A DNA stretch of 64,000 bases from Glandiceps talaboti (taxonomy: Eukaryota > Hemichordata > Enteropneusta > Spengelidae): positions 1,372,001-1,436,000 of the forward strand of contig NC_135554.1 in NCBI RefSeq assembly GCF_964340395.1. Direction: 5' to 3'. Shown here one piece after another: positions 1 through 13,702 of this stretch. Numbering within the stretch: the first letter of the stretch is position 1; the number at the start of each line of letters is the position of its first letter. A program made the position numbers and the translations under genes. The notes under the pieces are model-generated. The model saw only the letters and a program-made list of their open reading frames with translations, searched no databases and was not told where the DNA came from.

Positions 1-26
1 TATCACTACAATATTCCACTATCCTA
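1..26 (-). repeat. Inverted unit of the 34-bp satellite
   Basis: The reverse complement of the first 26 bases matches the 34-bp unit of the following array (TAGGATAGTGGAATATTG core) with about one mismatch. Everything from 27 on is in the opposite orientation. The array therefore has a head-to-head orientation switch here and probably continues, inverted, beyond the window. Only one partial inverted unit is visible. Confidence 0.7.
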
Positions 27-3000
27 CTTAGCAATAGCCACAGTTAGGCTAACTGAATAGTGCAGCAATACCCACAGTTAGGATGGTGGAATAGTGCAGC
101 AATACCCACAGTTAGGATGGTGGAATAGTGCAGCAATACTCACAGTTAGGATGGTGGAATAGTGCAGTAATAGCTATAGTTAGGATGGTGGAATAGTGCA
201 GCAATACCCACAGTTACGATGGTGGAATAGTGCAGTAATAGCTACAGTTAGGATGGTGGAATAGTGTAGCAATACCCACAGTTAGGATGGTGGAATAGTG
301 CAGTAATAGCTATAGTTAGGATGGTGGAATAGTGCAGTAATAGCTATAGTTAGGATGGTGGAATAGTGCAGCAATACCCACAGTTAGGATGGTGGAATAG
401 TGCAGTAATAGCTACAGTTAGGATGGTGGAATAGTGCAGTAATAGCTATAGTTAGGATGGTGGAATAGTGCAGCAATAGCAACAGTTAGGATGATGGAAT
501 AGTGCAGCAATACCCCCAGTTAGGATGGTGGAATAGTGCAGCAATAGCTATAGTTAGGATGGTGGAATAGTGCAGTGATAGCTATAGTTAGGATGGTGGA
601 ATAGTGCAGTAATAGCTACAGTTAGGATGGTGGAATAGTGCAGTAATAGCTACAGTTATGATGGTGGAATAGTGCAGCAATAGCAACAGTTAGGATGGTG
701 GAATAGTGCAGCAATACCCCCAGTTAGGATAGTGGAATAGTGCAGCAATAGCTATAGTTAGGATGGTGGGATAGTGCAGTAATAGCTACAGTTAGGATGG
801 TGGAATAGTGCAGTAATAGCTACAGTTAGGATGGTGGAATAGTGCAGTAATAGCTACAGTTAGGATAGTGGAATAGTGCAGTAATAGCTACAGTTAGGAT
901 GGTGGAATAGTGCAGTAATAGCTACAGTTAGGATGGTGGAATAGTGCAGTAATAGCTACAGTTAGGATGGTGGAATAGTGCAGTAATAGCTACAGTTAGG
1001 ATAGTGGAATAGTGCAGCAATAGCTATAGATAGGATGGTGGAACAGTGCAGTAATAGCTACAGTTAGGATGGTGGAATAATGCAGTAATAGCTACAGTTA
1101 GGATGGTGGAATAGTGCAGTAATAGCTACAGTTAGGATAGTGGAATAGTGCAGTAATAGCTACAGTTAGGATGGTGGAATAGTGCAGTAATAGCTACAGT
1201 TAGGATAGTGGAATAGTGCAGCAATAGCTATAGATAGGATGGTGGAACAGTGCAGTAATAGCTACAGTTAGGATGGTGTAATAATGCAGTAATAGCTACA
1301 GTTAGGATGGTGGAATAGTGCAGTAATAGCTACAGTTAGGATAGTGGAATAGTGCAGCAATAGCTATAGATAGGATGGTGGAATAGTGCAGTAATAGCTA
1401 CAGTTAGGATGGTGGAATAGTGCAGTGATAGCTATAGTTAGGATGGTGGAATAGTGCAGTAATAGCTACAGTTACGATGGTGGAATAGTGCAGCAATAGC
1501 TACAGTTAGGATGGTGGAATAGTGCAGCAATAGCTATAGTTAGGATGGTGGAATAGTGCAGTAATAGCTACAGTTATGATGGTGGAATAGTGCAGCAATA
1601 GCAACAGTTAGGATGGTGGAATAGTGCAGCAATACCCCCAGTTAGGATAGTGGAATAGTGCAGCAATAGCTATAGTTAGGATGGTGGAATAGTGCAGTAA
1701 TAGCTACAGTTAGGATGGTGGAATAGTGCAGTAATAGCTACAGTTAGGATGGTGGAATAGTGCAGTAATAGCTACAGTTAGGATAGTGGAATAGTGCAGT
1801 AATAGCTACAGTTAGGATGGTGGAATAGTGCAGTAATAGCTACAGTTAGGATGGTGGAATAGTGCAGTAATAGCTACAGTTAGGATGGTGGAATAGTGCA
1901 GTAATAGCTACAGTTAGGATAGTGGAATAGTGCAGCAATAGCTATAGATAGGATGGTGGAACAGTGCAGTAATAGCTACAGTTAGGATGGTGGAATAATG
2001 CAGTAATAGCTACAGTTAGGATGGTGGAATAGTGCAGTAATAGCTACAGTTAGGATAGTGGAATAGTGCAGTAATAGCTACAGTTAGGATGGTGGAATAG
2101 TGCAGTAATAGCTACAGTTAGGATAGTGGAATAGTGCAGCAATAGCTATAGATAGGATGGTGGAACAGTGCAGTAATAGCTACAGTTAGGATGGTGGAAT
2201 AATGCAGTAATAGCTACAGTTAGGATGGTGGAATAGTGCAGTAATAGCTACAGTTAGGATAGTGGAATAGTGCAGCAATAGCTATAGATAGGATGGTGGA
2301 ATAGTGCAGTAATAGCTACAGTTAGGATGGTGGAATAGTGCAGTAATAGCTACAGTTAGGATGGTGGAATAGTGCAGTAATAGCTATAGTTAGGATGGTG
2401 GAATAGTGCAGTAATAGCTACAGTTAGGACGGTGGAATAGTGCAGTAATAGCTATAGTTAGGATGGTGGAATAGTGCAGCAATACCCCCAGTTAGGATGG
2501 TGGAATAGTGCAGTAATAGCTACAGTTAGGATGGTGGAATAGTGCAGTCATAGCTACAGTTAGGATGGTGGAATAGTGCAGTAATAGCTACAGTTAGGAT
2601 GGTGGAATAGTGCAGTAATAGCTACAGTTAGGATAGTGGAATATTGCAGCAATAGCTATAGATAGGATGGTGGAACAGTGCAGTAATAGCTACAGTTAGG
2701 ATGGTGGAATAGTGCAGTAATAGCTACAGTTAGGATGGTGGAATAGTGCAGTAATAGCTACAGTTAGGATGGTGGAATAGTGCAGTAATAGCTACAGTTA
2801 GGATGGTGGAATAGTGCAGTAATAGCTACAGTTAGGATGGTGGAATAGTGCAGTAATAGCTACAGTTAGGATAGTGGAATAGTGCAGTAATAGCTACAGT
2901 TAGGATGGTGGAATAATGCAGTAATAGCTACAGTTAGGATGGTGGAATAGTGCAGCAATAGCTACAGTTAGGATAGTGGAATAGTGCAGCAATAGCTATA

Positions 3001-6000
3001 GATAGGATGGTGGAACAGTGCAGTAATAGCTACAGTTAGGATGGTGGAATAGTGCAGTAATAGCTACAGTTAGGATGGTGGAATAGTGCAGTAATAGCTA
3101 CAGTTAGGATGGTGGAATAGTGCAGTAATAGCTACAGTTAGGATGGTGGAATAGTGCAGTAATAGCTACAGTTACGATGGTGGAATAGTGCAGCAATAGC
3201 TACAGTTAGGATGGTGGAATAGTGCAGCAATAGCTATAGTTAGGATGGTGGAATAGTGCAGTGATAGCTATAGTTAGGATGGTGGAATAGTGCAGTAACA
3301 GCTACAGTTAGGATAGTGGAATAGTGCAGCAATAGCTATAGATAGGATGGTGGAACAGTGCAGTAATAGCTACAGTTAGGATGGTGGAATAGTGCAGTAA
3401 TAGCTACAGTTACGATGGTGGAATAGTGCAGTAATAGCTACAGTTAGGATGTTGGAATAGTGCAGTAATAGCTACAGTTAGGATAGTGGAATAGTTCAGC
3501 AATAGCTATAGATAGGATGGTGGAACAGTGCAGTAATAGCTGCAGTTAGGATGGTGGAATAATGCAGTAATAGCTACAGTTAGGATGGTGGAATAATGCA
3601 GTAATAGCTACAGTTAGGATAGTGGAATAGTGCAGTGATAGCTATAGTTAGGATAGTGGAATAGTGCAGTGATAGCTACAGTTAGGATGGTGGAATAGTG
3701 CAGTGAGAGCTATAGTTAGGATAGTAGAATAGTGCAGTGATAGCTATAGTTAGGATAGTGGAATAGTGCAGTAATAGCTACAGTTAGGATGGTGGAATAG
3801 TGCAGCAATAGCTATAGTTAGGATAGTGGAATAGTGCAGTGATAGCTATAGTTAGGATGGTGGAATAGTGCAGTAATAGCTACAGTTAGGATGGTGGAAT
3901 AGTGCAGTGATAGCTACAGTTAGGATGGTGGAATAGTGCAGTAATAGCTACAGTTAGGATGGTGGAATAGTGCAGTAATAGCTACAGTTAGGATGGTGGA
4001 ATAGTGCAGTGATAGCTACAGTTAGGATGGTGGAATAGTGCAGTAATAGCTACAGTTAGGATGGTGGAATAGTGCAGTAATAGCTATAGTTAGGATGGTG
4101 GAATAGTGCAGCAATACCCCCAGTTAGGATGGTGGAATAGTGCAGCAATAGCTACAGTTAGGATGGTGGAATAGTGCAGTAATAGCTACAGTTAGGATGG
4201 TGGAATAGTGCAGTAATAGCTACAGTTAGGATGGTGGAATAGTGCAGCAATACCCCCAGTTAGGATGGTGGAATAGTGCAGCAATAGCTACAGTTAGGAT
4301 GGTGGAATAGTGCAGTAATAGCTACAGTTAGGATGGTGGAATAGTGCAGTCATAGCTACAGTTAGGATGGTGGAATAGTGCAGTAATAGCTACAGTTAGG
4401 ATGGTGGAATAGTGCAGTAATAGCTACAGTTAGGATAGTGGAATATTGCAGCAATAGCTATAGATAGGATGGTGGAACAGTGCAGTAATAGCTACAGTTA
4501 GGATGGTGGAATAGTGCAGTAATAGCTACAGTTAGGATGGTGGAATAGTGCAGTAATAGCTACAGTTAGGATGGTGGAATAGTGCAGTAATAGCTACAGT
4601 TAGGATGGTGGAATAGTGCAGTAATAGCTACAGTTAGGATGGTGGAATAGTGCAGTAATAGCTACAGTTAGGATAGTGGAATAGTGCAGTAATAGCTACA
4701 GTTAGGATGGTGGAATAATGCAGTAATAGCTACAGTTAGGATGGTGGAATAGTGCAGTAATAGCTACAGTTAGGATAGTGGAATAGTGCAGCAATAGCTA
4801 TAGATAGGATGGTGGAACAGTGCAGTAATAGCTACAGTTAGGATGGTGGAATAGTGCAGTAATAGCTACAGTTAGGATGGTGGAATAGTGCAGTAATAGC
4901 TACAGTTAGGATGGTGGAATAGTGCAGTAATAGCTACAGTTAGGATGGTGGAATAGTGCAGTAATAGCTACAGTTACGATGGTGGAATAGTGCAGCAATA
5001 GCTACAGTTAGGATGGTGGAATAGTGCAGCAATAGCTATAGTTAGGATGGTGGAATAGTGCAGTGATAGCTATAGTTAGGATGGTGGAATAGTGCAGTAA
5101 CAGCTACAGTTAGGATAGTGGAATAGTGCAGCAATAGCTATAGATAGGATGGTGGAACAGTGCAGTAATAGCTACAGTTAGGATGGTGGAATAGTGCAGT
5201 AATAGCTACAGTTACGATGGTGGAATAGTGCAGTAATAGCTACAGTTAGGATGGTGGAATAGTGCAGTAATAGCTACAGTTAGGATAGTGGAATAGTGCA
5301 GCAATAGCTATAGATAGGATGGTGGAACAGTGCAGTAATAGCTGCAGTTAGGATGGTGGAATAATGCAGTAATAGCTACAGTTAGGATGGTGGAATAGTG
5401 CAGTAATAGCTACAGTTAGGATAGTGGAATAGTGCAGTGATAGCTATAGTTAGGATAGTGGAATAGTGCAGTGATAGCTATAGTTAGGATGGTGGAATAG
5501 TGCAGTAATAGCTACAGTTAGGATGGTGGAATAGTGCAGTGATAGCTATAGTTAGGATAGTGGAATAGTGCAGTAATAGCTACAGTTAGGATGGTGGAAT
5601 AGTGCAGCAATAGCTATAGTTAGGATAGTGGAATAGTGCAGTGATAGCTATAGTTAGGATGGTGGAATAGTGCAGTAATAGCTACAGTTAGGATGGTGGA
5701 ATAGTGCAGTGATAGCTACAGTTAGGATGGTGGAATAGTGCAGTAATAGCTACAGTTAGGATGGTGGAATAGTGCAGTAATAGCTACAGTTAGGATGGTG
5801 GAATAGTGCAGTGATAGCTACAGTTAGGATGGTGGAATAGTGCAGTAATAGCTACAGTTAGGATGGTGGAATAGTGCAGTAATAGCTATAGTTAGGATGG
5901 TGGAATAGTGCAGCAATACCCCCAGTTAGGATGGTGGAATAGTGCAGCAATAGCTACAGTTAGGATGGTGGAATAGTGCAGTAATAGCTATAGTTAGGAT

Positions 6001-9000
6001 GGTGGAATAGTGCAGTAATAGCTATAGTTAGGATGGTGGAATAGTGCAGCAATACCCCCAGTTAGGATGGTGGAATAGTGCAGCAATAGCTACAGTTAGG
6101 ATGGTGGAATAGTGCAGCAATAGCTATAGTTAGGATAGTGGAATAGTGCAGTAATAGCTATAGTTAGGATGGTGGAATAGTGCAGCAATACCCCCAGTTA
6201 GGATGGTGGAATAGTGCAGCAATAGCTACAGTTAGGATGGTGGAATAGTGCAGTAATAGCTACAGTTAGGATGGTGGAATAGTGCAGTAATAGCTACAGT
6301 TAGGATGGTGGAATAGTGCAGCAATACCCCCAGTTAGGATGGTGGAATAGTGCAGCAATAGCTACAGTTAGGATGGTGGAATAGTGCAGTAATAGCTACA
6401 GTTAGGATGGTGGAATAGTGCAGTCATAGCTACAGTTAGGATGGTGGAATAGTGCAGTAATAGCTACAGTTAGGATGGTGGAATAGTGCAGTAATAGCTA
6501 CAGTTAGGATAGTGGAATATTGCAGCAATAGCTATAGATAGGATGGTGGAACAGTGCAGTAATAGCTACAGTTAGGATGGTGGAATAGTGCAGTAATAGC
6601 TACAGTTAGGATGGTGGAATAGTGCAGTAATAGCTACAGTTAGGATGGTGGAATAGTGCAGTAATAGCTACAGTTAGGATGGTGGAATAGTGCAGTAATA
6701 GCTACAGTTAGGATGGTGGAATAGTGCAGTAATAGCTACAGTTAGGATAGTGGAATAGTGCAGTAATAGCTACAGTTAGGATGGTGGAATAATGCAGTAA
6801 TAGCTACAGTTAGGATGGTGGAATAGTGCAGTAATAGCTACAGTTAGGATAGTGGAATAGTGCAGCAATAGCTATAGATAGGATGGTGGAACAGTGCAGT
6901 AATAGCTACAGTTAGGATGGTGGAATAGTGCAGTAATAGCTACAGTTAGGATGGTGGAATAGTGCAGTAATAGCTACAGTTAGGATGGTGGAATAGTGCA
7001 GTAATAGCTACAGTTAGGATGGTGGAATAGTGCAGTAATAGCTACAGTTACGATGGTGGAATAGTGCAGCAATAGCTACAGTTAGGATGGTGGAATAGTG
7101 CAGCAATAGCTATAGTTAGGATGGTGGAATAGTGCAGTGATAGCTATAGTTAGGATGGTGGAATAGTGCAGTAACAGCTACAGTTAGGATAGTGGAATAG
7201 TGCAGCAATAGCTATAGATAGGATGGTGGAACAGTGCAGTAATAGCTACAGTTAGGATGGTGGAATAGTGCAGTAATAGCTACAGTTACGATGGTGGAAT
7301 AGTGCAGTAATAGCTACAGTTAGGATGGTGGAATAGTGCAGTAATAGCTACAGTTAGGATAGTGGAATAGTGCAGCAATAGCTATAGATAGGATGGTGGA
7401 ACAGTGCAGTAATAGCTGCAGTTAGGATGGTGGAATAATGCAGTAATAGCTACAGTTAGGATGGTGGAATAGTGCAGTAATAGCTACAGTTAGGATAGTG
7501 GAATAGTGCAGTGATAGCTATAGTTAGGATAGTGGAATAGTGCAGTGATAGCTATAGTTAGGATGGTGGAATAGTGCAGTAATAGCTACAGTTAGGATGG
7601 TGGAATAGTGCAGTGATAGCTATAGTTAGGATAGTGGAATAGTGCAGTAATAGCTACAGTTAGGATGGTGGAATAGTGCAGCAATAGCTATAGTTAGGAT
7701 AGTGGAATAGTGCAGTGATAGCTATAGTTAGGATGGTGGAATAGTGCAGTAATAGCTACAGTTAGGATGGTGGAATAGTGCAGTGATAGCTACAGTTAGG
7801 ATGGTGGAATAGTGCAGTAATAGCTACAGTTAGGATGGTGGAATAGTGCAGTAATAGCTACAGTTAGGATGGTGGAATAGTGCAGTGATAGCTACAGTTA
7901 GGATGGTGGAATAGTGCAGTAATAGCTACAGTTAGGATGGTGGAATAGTGCAGTAATAGCTATAGTTAGGATGGTGGAATAGTGCAGCAATACCCCCAGT
8001 TAGGATGGTGGAATAGTGCAGCAATAGCTACAGTTAGGATGGTGGAATAGTGCAGTAATAGCTATAGTTAGGATGGTGGAATAGTGCAGTAATAGCTATA
8101 GTTAGGATGGTGGAATAGTGCAGCAATACCCCCAGTTAGGATGGTGGAATAGTGCAGCAATAGCTACAGTTAGGATGGTGGAATAGTGCAGCAATAGCTA
8201 TAGTTAGGATAGTGGAATAGTGCAGTGATAGCTACAGTTAGGATGGTGGAATAGTGCAGTGATAGCTATAGTTAGGATAGTGGAATAGTGCAGTGATAGC
8301 TATAGTTAGGATGGTGGAATAGTGCAGTGATAGCTATAGTTAGGATGGTGGAATAGTGCAGCAATACCCATAGTTAGGATGGTGGAATAGTGCAGTAATA
8401 GCTACGGTTAGGATGGTGGAATAGTGCAGTAATAGCTACAGTTAGGATGGTGGAATAGTGCAGTAATAGCTACAGTTAGGATGGTGGAATAGTGCAGTAA
8501 TAGCTACAGTTAGGATGGTGGAATAGTGCAGTGATAGCTACAGTTAGGATGGTGGAATAGTGCAGTGATAGCTACAGTTAGGATGGTGGAATAGTGCAGT
8601 AATAGCTACAGTTAGGATGGTGGAATAGTGCAGCAATAGCTACAGTTAGGATGGTGGAATAGTGCAGCAATAGCTACAGTTAGGATGGTGGAATAGTGCA
8701 GTGATAGCTATAGTTAGGATGGTGGAATAGTGCAGTAATAGCTACAGTTAGGATGGTGGAATAGTGCAGTGATAGCTACAGTTAGGATGGTGGAATAGTG
8801 CAGCAATAGCTACAGTTAGGATGGTGGAATAGTGCAGTAATAGCTACAGTTAGGATGGTGGAATAGTGCAGTGATAGCTATAGTTAGGATAGTGGAATAG
8901 TGCAGTGATAGCTATAGTTAGGATGGTGGAATAGTGCAGTAATAGCTACAGTTAGGATGGTGGAATAGTGCAGCAATAGCTACAGTTAGGATGGTGGAAT

Positions 9001-10443
9001 AGTGCAGTAATAGCTACAGTTAGGATGGTGGAATAGTGCAGTGATAGCTATAGTTAGGATAGTGGAATAGTGCAGTGATAGCTATAGTTAGGATGGTGGA
9101 ATAGTGCAGTAATAGCTATAGTTAGGATGGTTGAATAGTGCAGTGAAAGCTATAGTTAGGATAGTGGAATAGTGCAGTGATAGCTATAGTTAGGATGGTG
9201 GAATAGTGCAGTAATAGCTATAGTTAGGATGGTGGAATAGTGCAGTAATAGCTACAGTTACGATGGTGGAATAGTGCAGCAATAGCAACAGTTAGGATGG
9301 TGGAATAGTGCAGCAATAGCTATAGATAGGATGGTGAAATAGTGCAGCAATAGCTATAGTTAGGATAGTGGAATAGTGCAGTGATAGCTATAGTTAGGAT
9401 GGTGGAATAGTGCAGTAATAGCTATAGTTAGGATGGTGGAATAGTGCAGTAATAGCTACAGTTAGGATGGTGGAATAGTGCAGCAATAGCTATAGTTAGG
9501 ATAGTGGAATAGTGCAGTGATAGCTATAGTTAGGATGGTGGAATAGTGCAGTGATAGCTATAGTTAGGATGGTGGAATAGTGCAGTAATAGCTAAAGTTA
9601 GGATGGTGGAATAGTGCAGTAATAGCTACAGTTAGGATGGTGGAATAGTGCAGTGATAGCTATAGTTAGGATGGTGGAATAGTGCAGTAATAGCTACAGT
9701 TAGGATGGTGGAATAGTGCAGTAATAGCTACAGTTAGGATGGTGGAATAGTGCAGTAATAGCTACGGTTAGGTTGGTGGAATAGTGCAGTAATAGCTACA
9801 GTTAGGATGGTGGAATAGTGCAGCAATAGCTACAGTTAGGATGGTGGAATAGTGCAGTAATAGCTACGGTTAGGATGGTGGAATAGTGCAGTAATAGCTA
9901 CAGTTAGGATGGTGGAATAGTGCAGCAATAGCTATAGTTAGGATGGTGGAATAGTGCAGTAATAGCTATAGTTAGGATGGTGGAATAGTGCAGCAATAGC
10001 TATAGTTAGGAAGGTGGAATAGTGCAGCAATAGCTATAGTTAGGATGGTGGAATAGTGCAGCAATAGCTACAGTTAGGATGGTGGAATAGTGCAGCAATA
10101 GCTATAGTTAGGATGGTGGAATAGTGCAGCAATAGCTACAGTTAGGATGGTGGAATAGTGCAGCAATAGCTATAGTTAGGATGTTGGAATAGTGCAGTAA
10201 TAGCTATAGTTAGGATGGTGGAATAGTGCAGCAATAGCTACAGTTAAGATGGTGGAATAGTGCAGCAATAGCTATAGTTAGGATGGTGGAATAGTGCAGT
10301 AATAGCTATAGTTAGGATGGTGGAATAGTGCAGTAATAGCTATAGTTAGGATGGTGGAATAGTGCAGTAATAGCTATAGTTAGGATGGTGGAATAGTGCA
10401 GCAATAGCTATAGTTGGGATGGTGGAATAGTGCAGCAATAGCA
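27..10443 (+). repeat. Giant 34-bp minisatellite array (~306 copies)
   Basis: This is an uninterrupted array of a 34-bp unit built around GGTGGAATAGTGCAGTAATA plus GCTACAGTTAGGAT. Variants include CAATACCCCCAG, GATAGCTATAG, CTATAGATAGG with GGAACAGTG, and TAATGCAG. Phase is kept almost perfectly. Rare variants recur at fixed offsets: GCAGTCATAGC at 2544, 4346 and 6420; TGCAGTAACAGC at 3291, 5093 and 7167; GCTGCAG at 3539, 5341 and 7415. The offsets are 1802 and 2074 bp, exactly 53 and 61 units, so blocks of about 2 kb were amplified as higher-order repeats. It lies downstream of the last Patj exon seen, presumably in its PDZ6 intron. No coding function is indicated. Confidence 0.97.
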
Positions 10444-11045
10444 AAATATGTGAAGACAACAAGTCTTTTCATCTCAATGTGTATAAACTCACCAAGTACA
10501 TATTTCACCAATAGAAAATCAATATAATATATATCTACATATAGTAAAAACACAAATACGATAAATATGTAAACAAAACTGTGAATATGTTGTTTACCTT
10601 GGTTACTCTTGATAGTCATTCCTACATAAAATAAAAACAATAAAAAAAGACAGCTGAAGGAATAGTTAACTTCAAAAATACACATCTCTCAATGATTCAA
10701 TAAAATGTTTTAAAGGGTTTTCTTTTACATTTATCTAATAGGTCAGGCGGGGTACTTACTTTATCTAAAGATGGCATTTTATTACTATGGTGGACAGTCA
10801 TGCTTAGTTCCCCATCATGCAATACCACTATGTATGATAAAGTATCTGAATTCCTTGTATTACATCCACTGCCATTACTAGGATCCAGTAAACACTACAA
10901 CTAGGAGGAACGGCATCAGACAGGACTATTGGATGTATAGCCTGACAGTACTAGTATGTGATGTCATCAATACAATATAATGTTTGAACCTCTTGCAAAA
11001 TCCCAGATATTTGGAGATTCACTACCACTTTGGGTGTACTTTTGT
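10444..11045. other. Unique spacer between two arrays
   Basis: AT-rich unique sequence. On the minus strand a short open frame runs from about 10890 into a consensus-like donor (AAA followed by GTAAGT, donor at 10756-10751), ending in residues SMTVHHSNKMPSLDK. It is not recognisably PDZ and has no convincing acceptor, so it is only a weak exon candidate. A single degenerate copy of the 11-kb array unit sits in inverted orientation near 10880-10905 (CCAGTAAACACTACAAC). Confidence 0.5.
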
Positions 11046-11783
11046 CATCAGTCAGTGTATGGTTGCAGTGTTTACTGGACTCCAGTTATCAGTCAGTGTA
11101 TGGTTCCAGTGTTTACTGGACTCCAGTTATCAGTCAGTGTATGGTTGCAGTGTTTACTGGACTCCAGTTATCAGTCAGTGTATGGTTGCAGTGTTTACTG
11201 GACTCCAGTTATCAATCAGTGTATGGTTGCAGTGTTTACTGGACTCCAGTTTATATCAGTCAGTGTATGGTTGCAGTGTTTACTGGACTCCAGTTATCAG
11301 TCAGTGTATGGCTGCAGTGTTTACTGGACTCCAGTTTATATCAGTCAGTGTATGGCTGCAGTGTTTACTGGACTCCAGTTTATATCAGTCAGTGTATGGT
11401 TGCAGTGTTTACTGGACTCCAGTTTATATCAGTCAGTGTATGGTTGCAGTGTTTACTGGACTCCAGTTTATATCAGTCAGTGTATGGTTGCAGTGTTTAC
11501 TGGACTCCAGTTATCAGTCAGTGTATGGTTGCAGTGTTTACTGGACTCCAGTTTATATCAGTCAGTGTATGGTTGCAGTGTTTACTGGACTCCAGTTATC
11601 AGTCAGTGTATGGTTGCAGTGTTTACTGGACTCCAGTTATCAGTCAGTGTATGGTTCCAGTGTTTACTGGACTCCAGTTATCAGTCAGTGTATGGTTGCA
11701 GTGTTTACTGGACTCCAGTTATCAGTCAGTGTATGGTTGCAGTGTTTACTGGACTCCAGTTATCAGTCAGTGTATGGCTGCAG
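11046..11783 (+). repeat. 41/44-bp minisatellite (~17 copies)
   Basis: The unit is built around AGTCAGTGTATGGTTGCAGT and GTTTACTGGACTCCAGTTATC (41 bp). A +3 variant (CCAGTTTATATC) gives 44 bp. Minor variants are GGTTCCAG and GGCTGCAG. All three plus-strand frames are stop-free, which makes long repetitive open frames, but these are a by-product of the unit. They run antisense to the host gene and start in unrelated flanking sequence. Confidence 0.95.
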
Positions 11784-12079
11784 AAATTGAGACACAGTAT
11801 CAAAGAGAGTGGTTCATGCATCCAGTGTGTCTACACGCAACCAGTGTGTAATGTATGATTTCTTTACAGATTTAGCAATGTTCCTCTAAAACCCATGCTA
11901 ACCACTTACAACCAAAATTTAAGGAAATGTAGTGTGGTTAATTTTACTATGAATGAAAGTGCAAACTGAGTATAATTACATTCAGTTTTGTAGCTGAGTG
12001 AAATCTAGTAAGGCTCACCAAAATTTGGACTCTTTATTTCAGCATTTTATTACACATTTAAAGTCCACAACATTAAATG
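11784..12079. other. Unique AT-rich spacer
   Basis: No gene, RNA or repeat recognised. Confidence 0.5.
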
Positions 12080-12780
12080 ACAAGTCATCATGGATGACAA
12101 GCCCCCTTATCTTATATGACATTCATCGTAGATGACATAGTCCCTGCTGTTTGGGAGCTGTTGATCCCTGTTTGGATTGTAACATTTCTTGTCTGTGATG
12201 GGTGTAATCACAAATTGACATGCATATGTACTTAATAGTACACTGCCCCTTATACCAAGATTGACTGAAATTGGATCCAAACATGAAAAATTCATAAAGA
12301 ATCCTGGCTGCCTTGCAGTCCTGTTGGATCATATCATGACACAAGCTGACATACATATATACATCATAGTACATTGTCTTTAAATAAAGTTTTAATGGAA
12401 ATTGTTCATGCATGTCTGTGTAATGGTCCCAAACATGGAAAAATCATAACAAAATTGATACGATCCAATATGGCCACTGGGCAAACATTTGACATTGTCC
12501 TTATACCGTATCAAGACACAAGTTAATATGTATGTGAAGATTATAGTACAATGTATATATCAATTCAATTCAATACAATTCAAAACTTTGTCTGCATATA
12601 AAAACACAGAAAATTGTCTTCAGACTCATCAGCAAATATTACAAAAATACACACAATTCACAGCAATGAAAACAGAAATAGTATATTTACATAATGACAT
12701 AAACGTTCACTTGAAGCTGTCACATTGTGTTCAAAATAGCCACTGCTGGCTGATGGTAAGAATTATTTTTTAAACAAGTT
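12080..12780 (+). mobile_element. Old relic related to dispersed family A
   Basis: It contains diverged family-A pieces: GACATAGTCCCTGCTGTTTG near 12132, then CTTATACCAAGATTGA, a TTGGATCATATCATGACA segment and CATACATATATACATCATAG. They are in family-A order but heavily mutated, with no microsatellite or 3' hairpin left. The end coordinates are approximate. Confidence 0.5.
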
Positions 12781-12895
12781 CTTTTTTGAAAATGGAACCC
12801 TGTAACGACGTCCAGAGGGAAGCTTCTGGAAGTGAGTATGTAATGGATGTGTCCGGTCATTTAACTATTTTCAATGCCTTTCTTTTTACTGACAA

Positions 12896-13702
12896 ACAAG
12901 TCATTGAGAATGACATAGTCCCCGCTATAATTGGGTTTTAATGAATTATCACTACTCTGATCACGCAACAACATTTGTGAACCTAAATCAAACAGACTTA
13001 GATATGTTGTGTGTGCTTGTTGGACATGGAATATGCCTCCAACAATAAAGGATTGGTTGGGTATGGGGGATCATATCAAGATGAAAATGGAGTCTGAGTT
13101 ATATGGCTTTGGACATGGAAAATTCACAAACAAAATGGCTGCCAGGCAGCAATATTGGATTGTATCACGACGAAAATGGATATGCACATGTATGTCATAG
13201 AACACTGTCCTAATACCAACTTTCAATGAGATATGTTCAAACATGTCTTAGTAATGGCTTTGGACATGGAAAATTCACAAACAAAATGGCTGCCAGGCAG
13301 CCATATTGGATCGTATCATGACGAAAATGGATATGCACATGTATGTTATAGAACACTGTCCTAATACCAACTTTGAATGAGATCTGTTTAAGCATGTCTG
13401 AGTTATGGCTTTGGACATGGAAAATTCACAAACAAAATGGCTGCCATGCAGCCATATTGGATCGTATCATGACGAAAATGGATATGCACATGTATGTCAT
13501 AGAACACTGTCCTAATACCAACTTTGAATGAGATGTTGTCCCTGTACCAAGTTTTAAAAAAATCAGTCCAGGCATCTCCAAGAAACAGCTGCGGACAGAC
13601 GGACGGACGGACGGACGGACGGACGGACGGACGGACTGACGCACGGACAGACGGAACCCAATCCATAAGTCCCCGTCCCGGACTTCGTCCAGCGGGGACT
13701 AA
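12896..13702 (+). mobile_element. Dispersed family A element, copy 1
   Basis: It starts with the common 5' end ACAAGTCATTGAGAATGACA, followed by TAGTCCCCGCTATAATTGGG. It then carries tandem core units of about 130-150 bp (13110-13540) around AACAAAATGGCTGCCAGGCA and GGATATGCACATGTATGTCA. A (GGAC)n tract follows at about 13597-13640, then ACCCAATCCATAAGTCCCC and a terminal hairpin at 13668-13700 with arms AGTCCCC/GGGGACT and CCGGAC/GTCCGG, followed by AA. The 5' TATGATTGGGTT and 3' AACCCAATCCATA form subterminal inverted repeats. No transposase is present, so it is non-autonomous. A pearl/DINE-1/Helentron-like assignment is inference from architecture. Confidence 0.8.

Noticed and set aside
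1-10443. CRISPR-like array (34-bp regular repeat)
   Set aside because: Units are contiguous with no variable spacers, and this is clearly a eukaryotic genome.
10980-11858. Three overlapping plus-strand frames of 268-292 codons rich in Cys and Trp
   Set aside because: They are the three frames of one 41/44-bp satellite. All three being open shows absence of stops in the unit, not selection.
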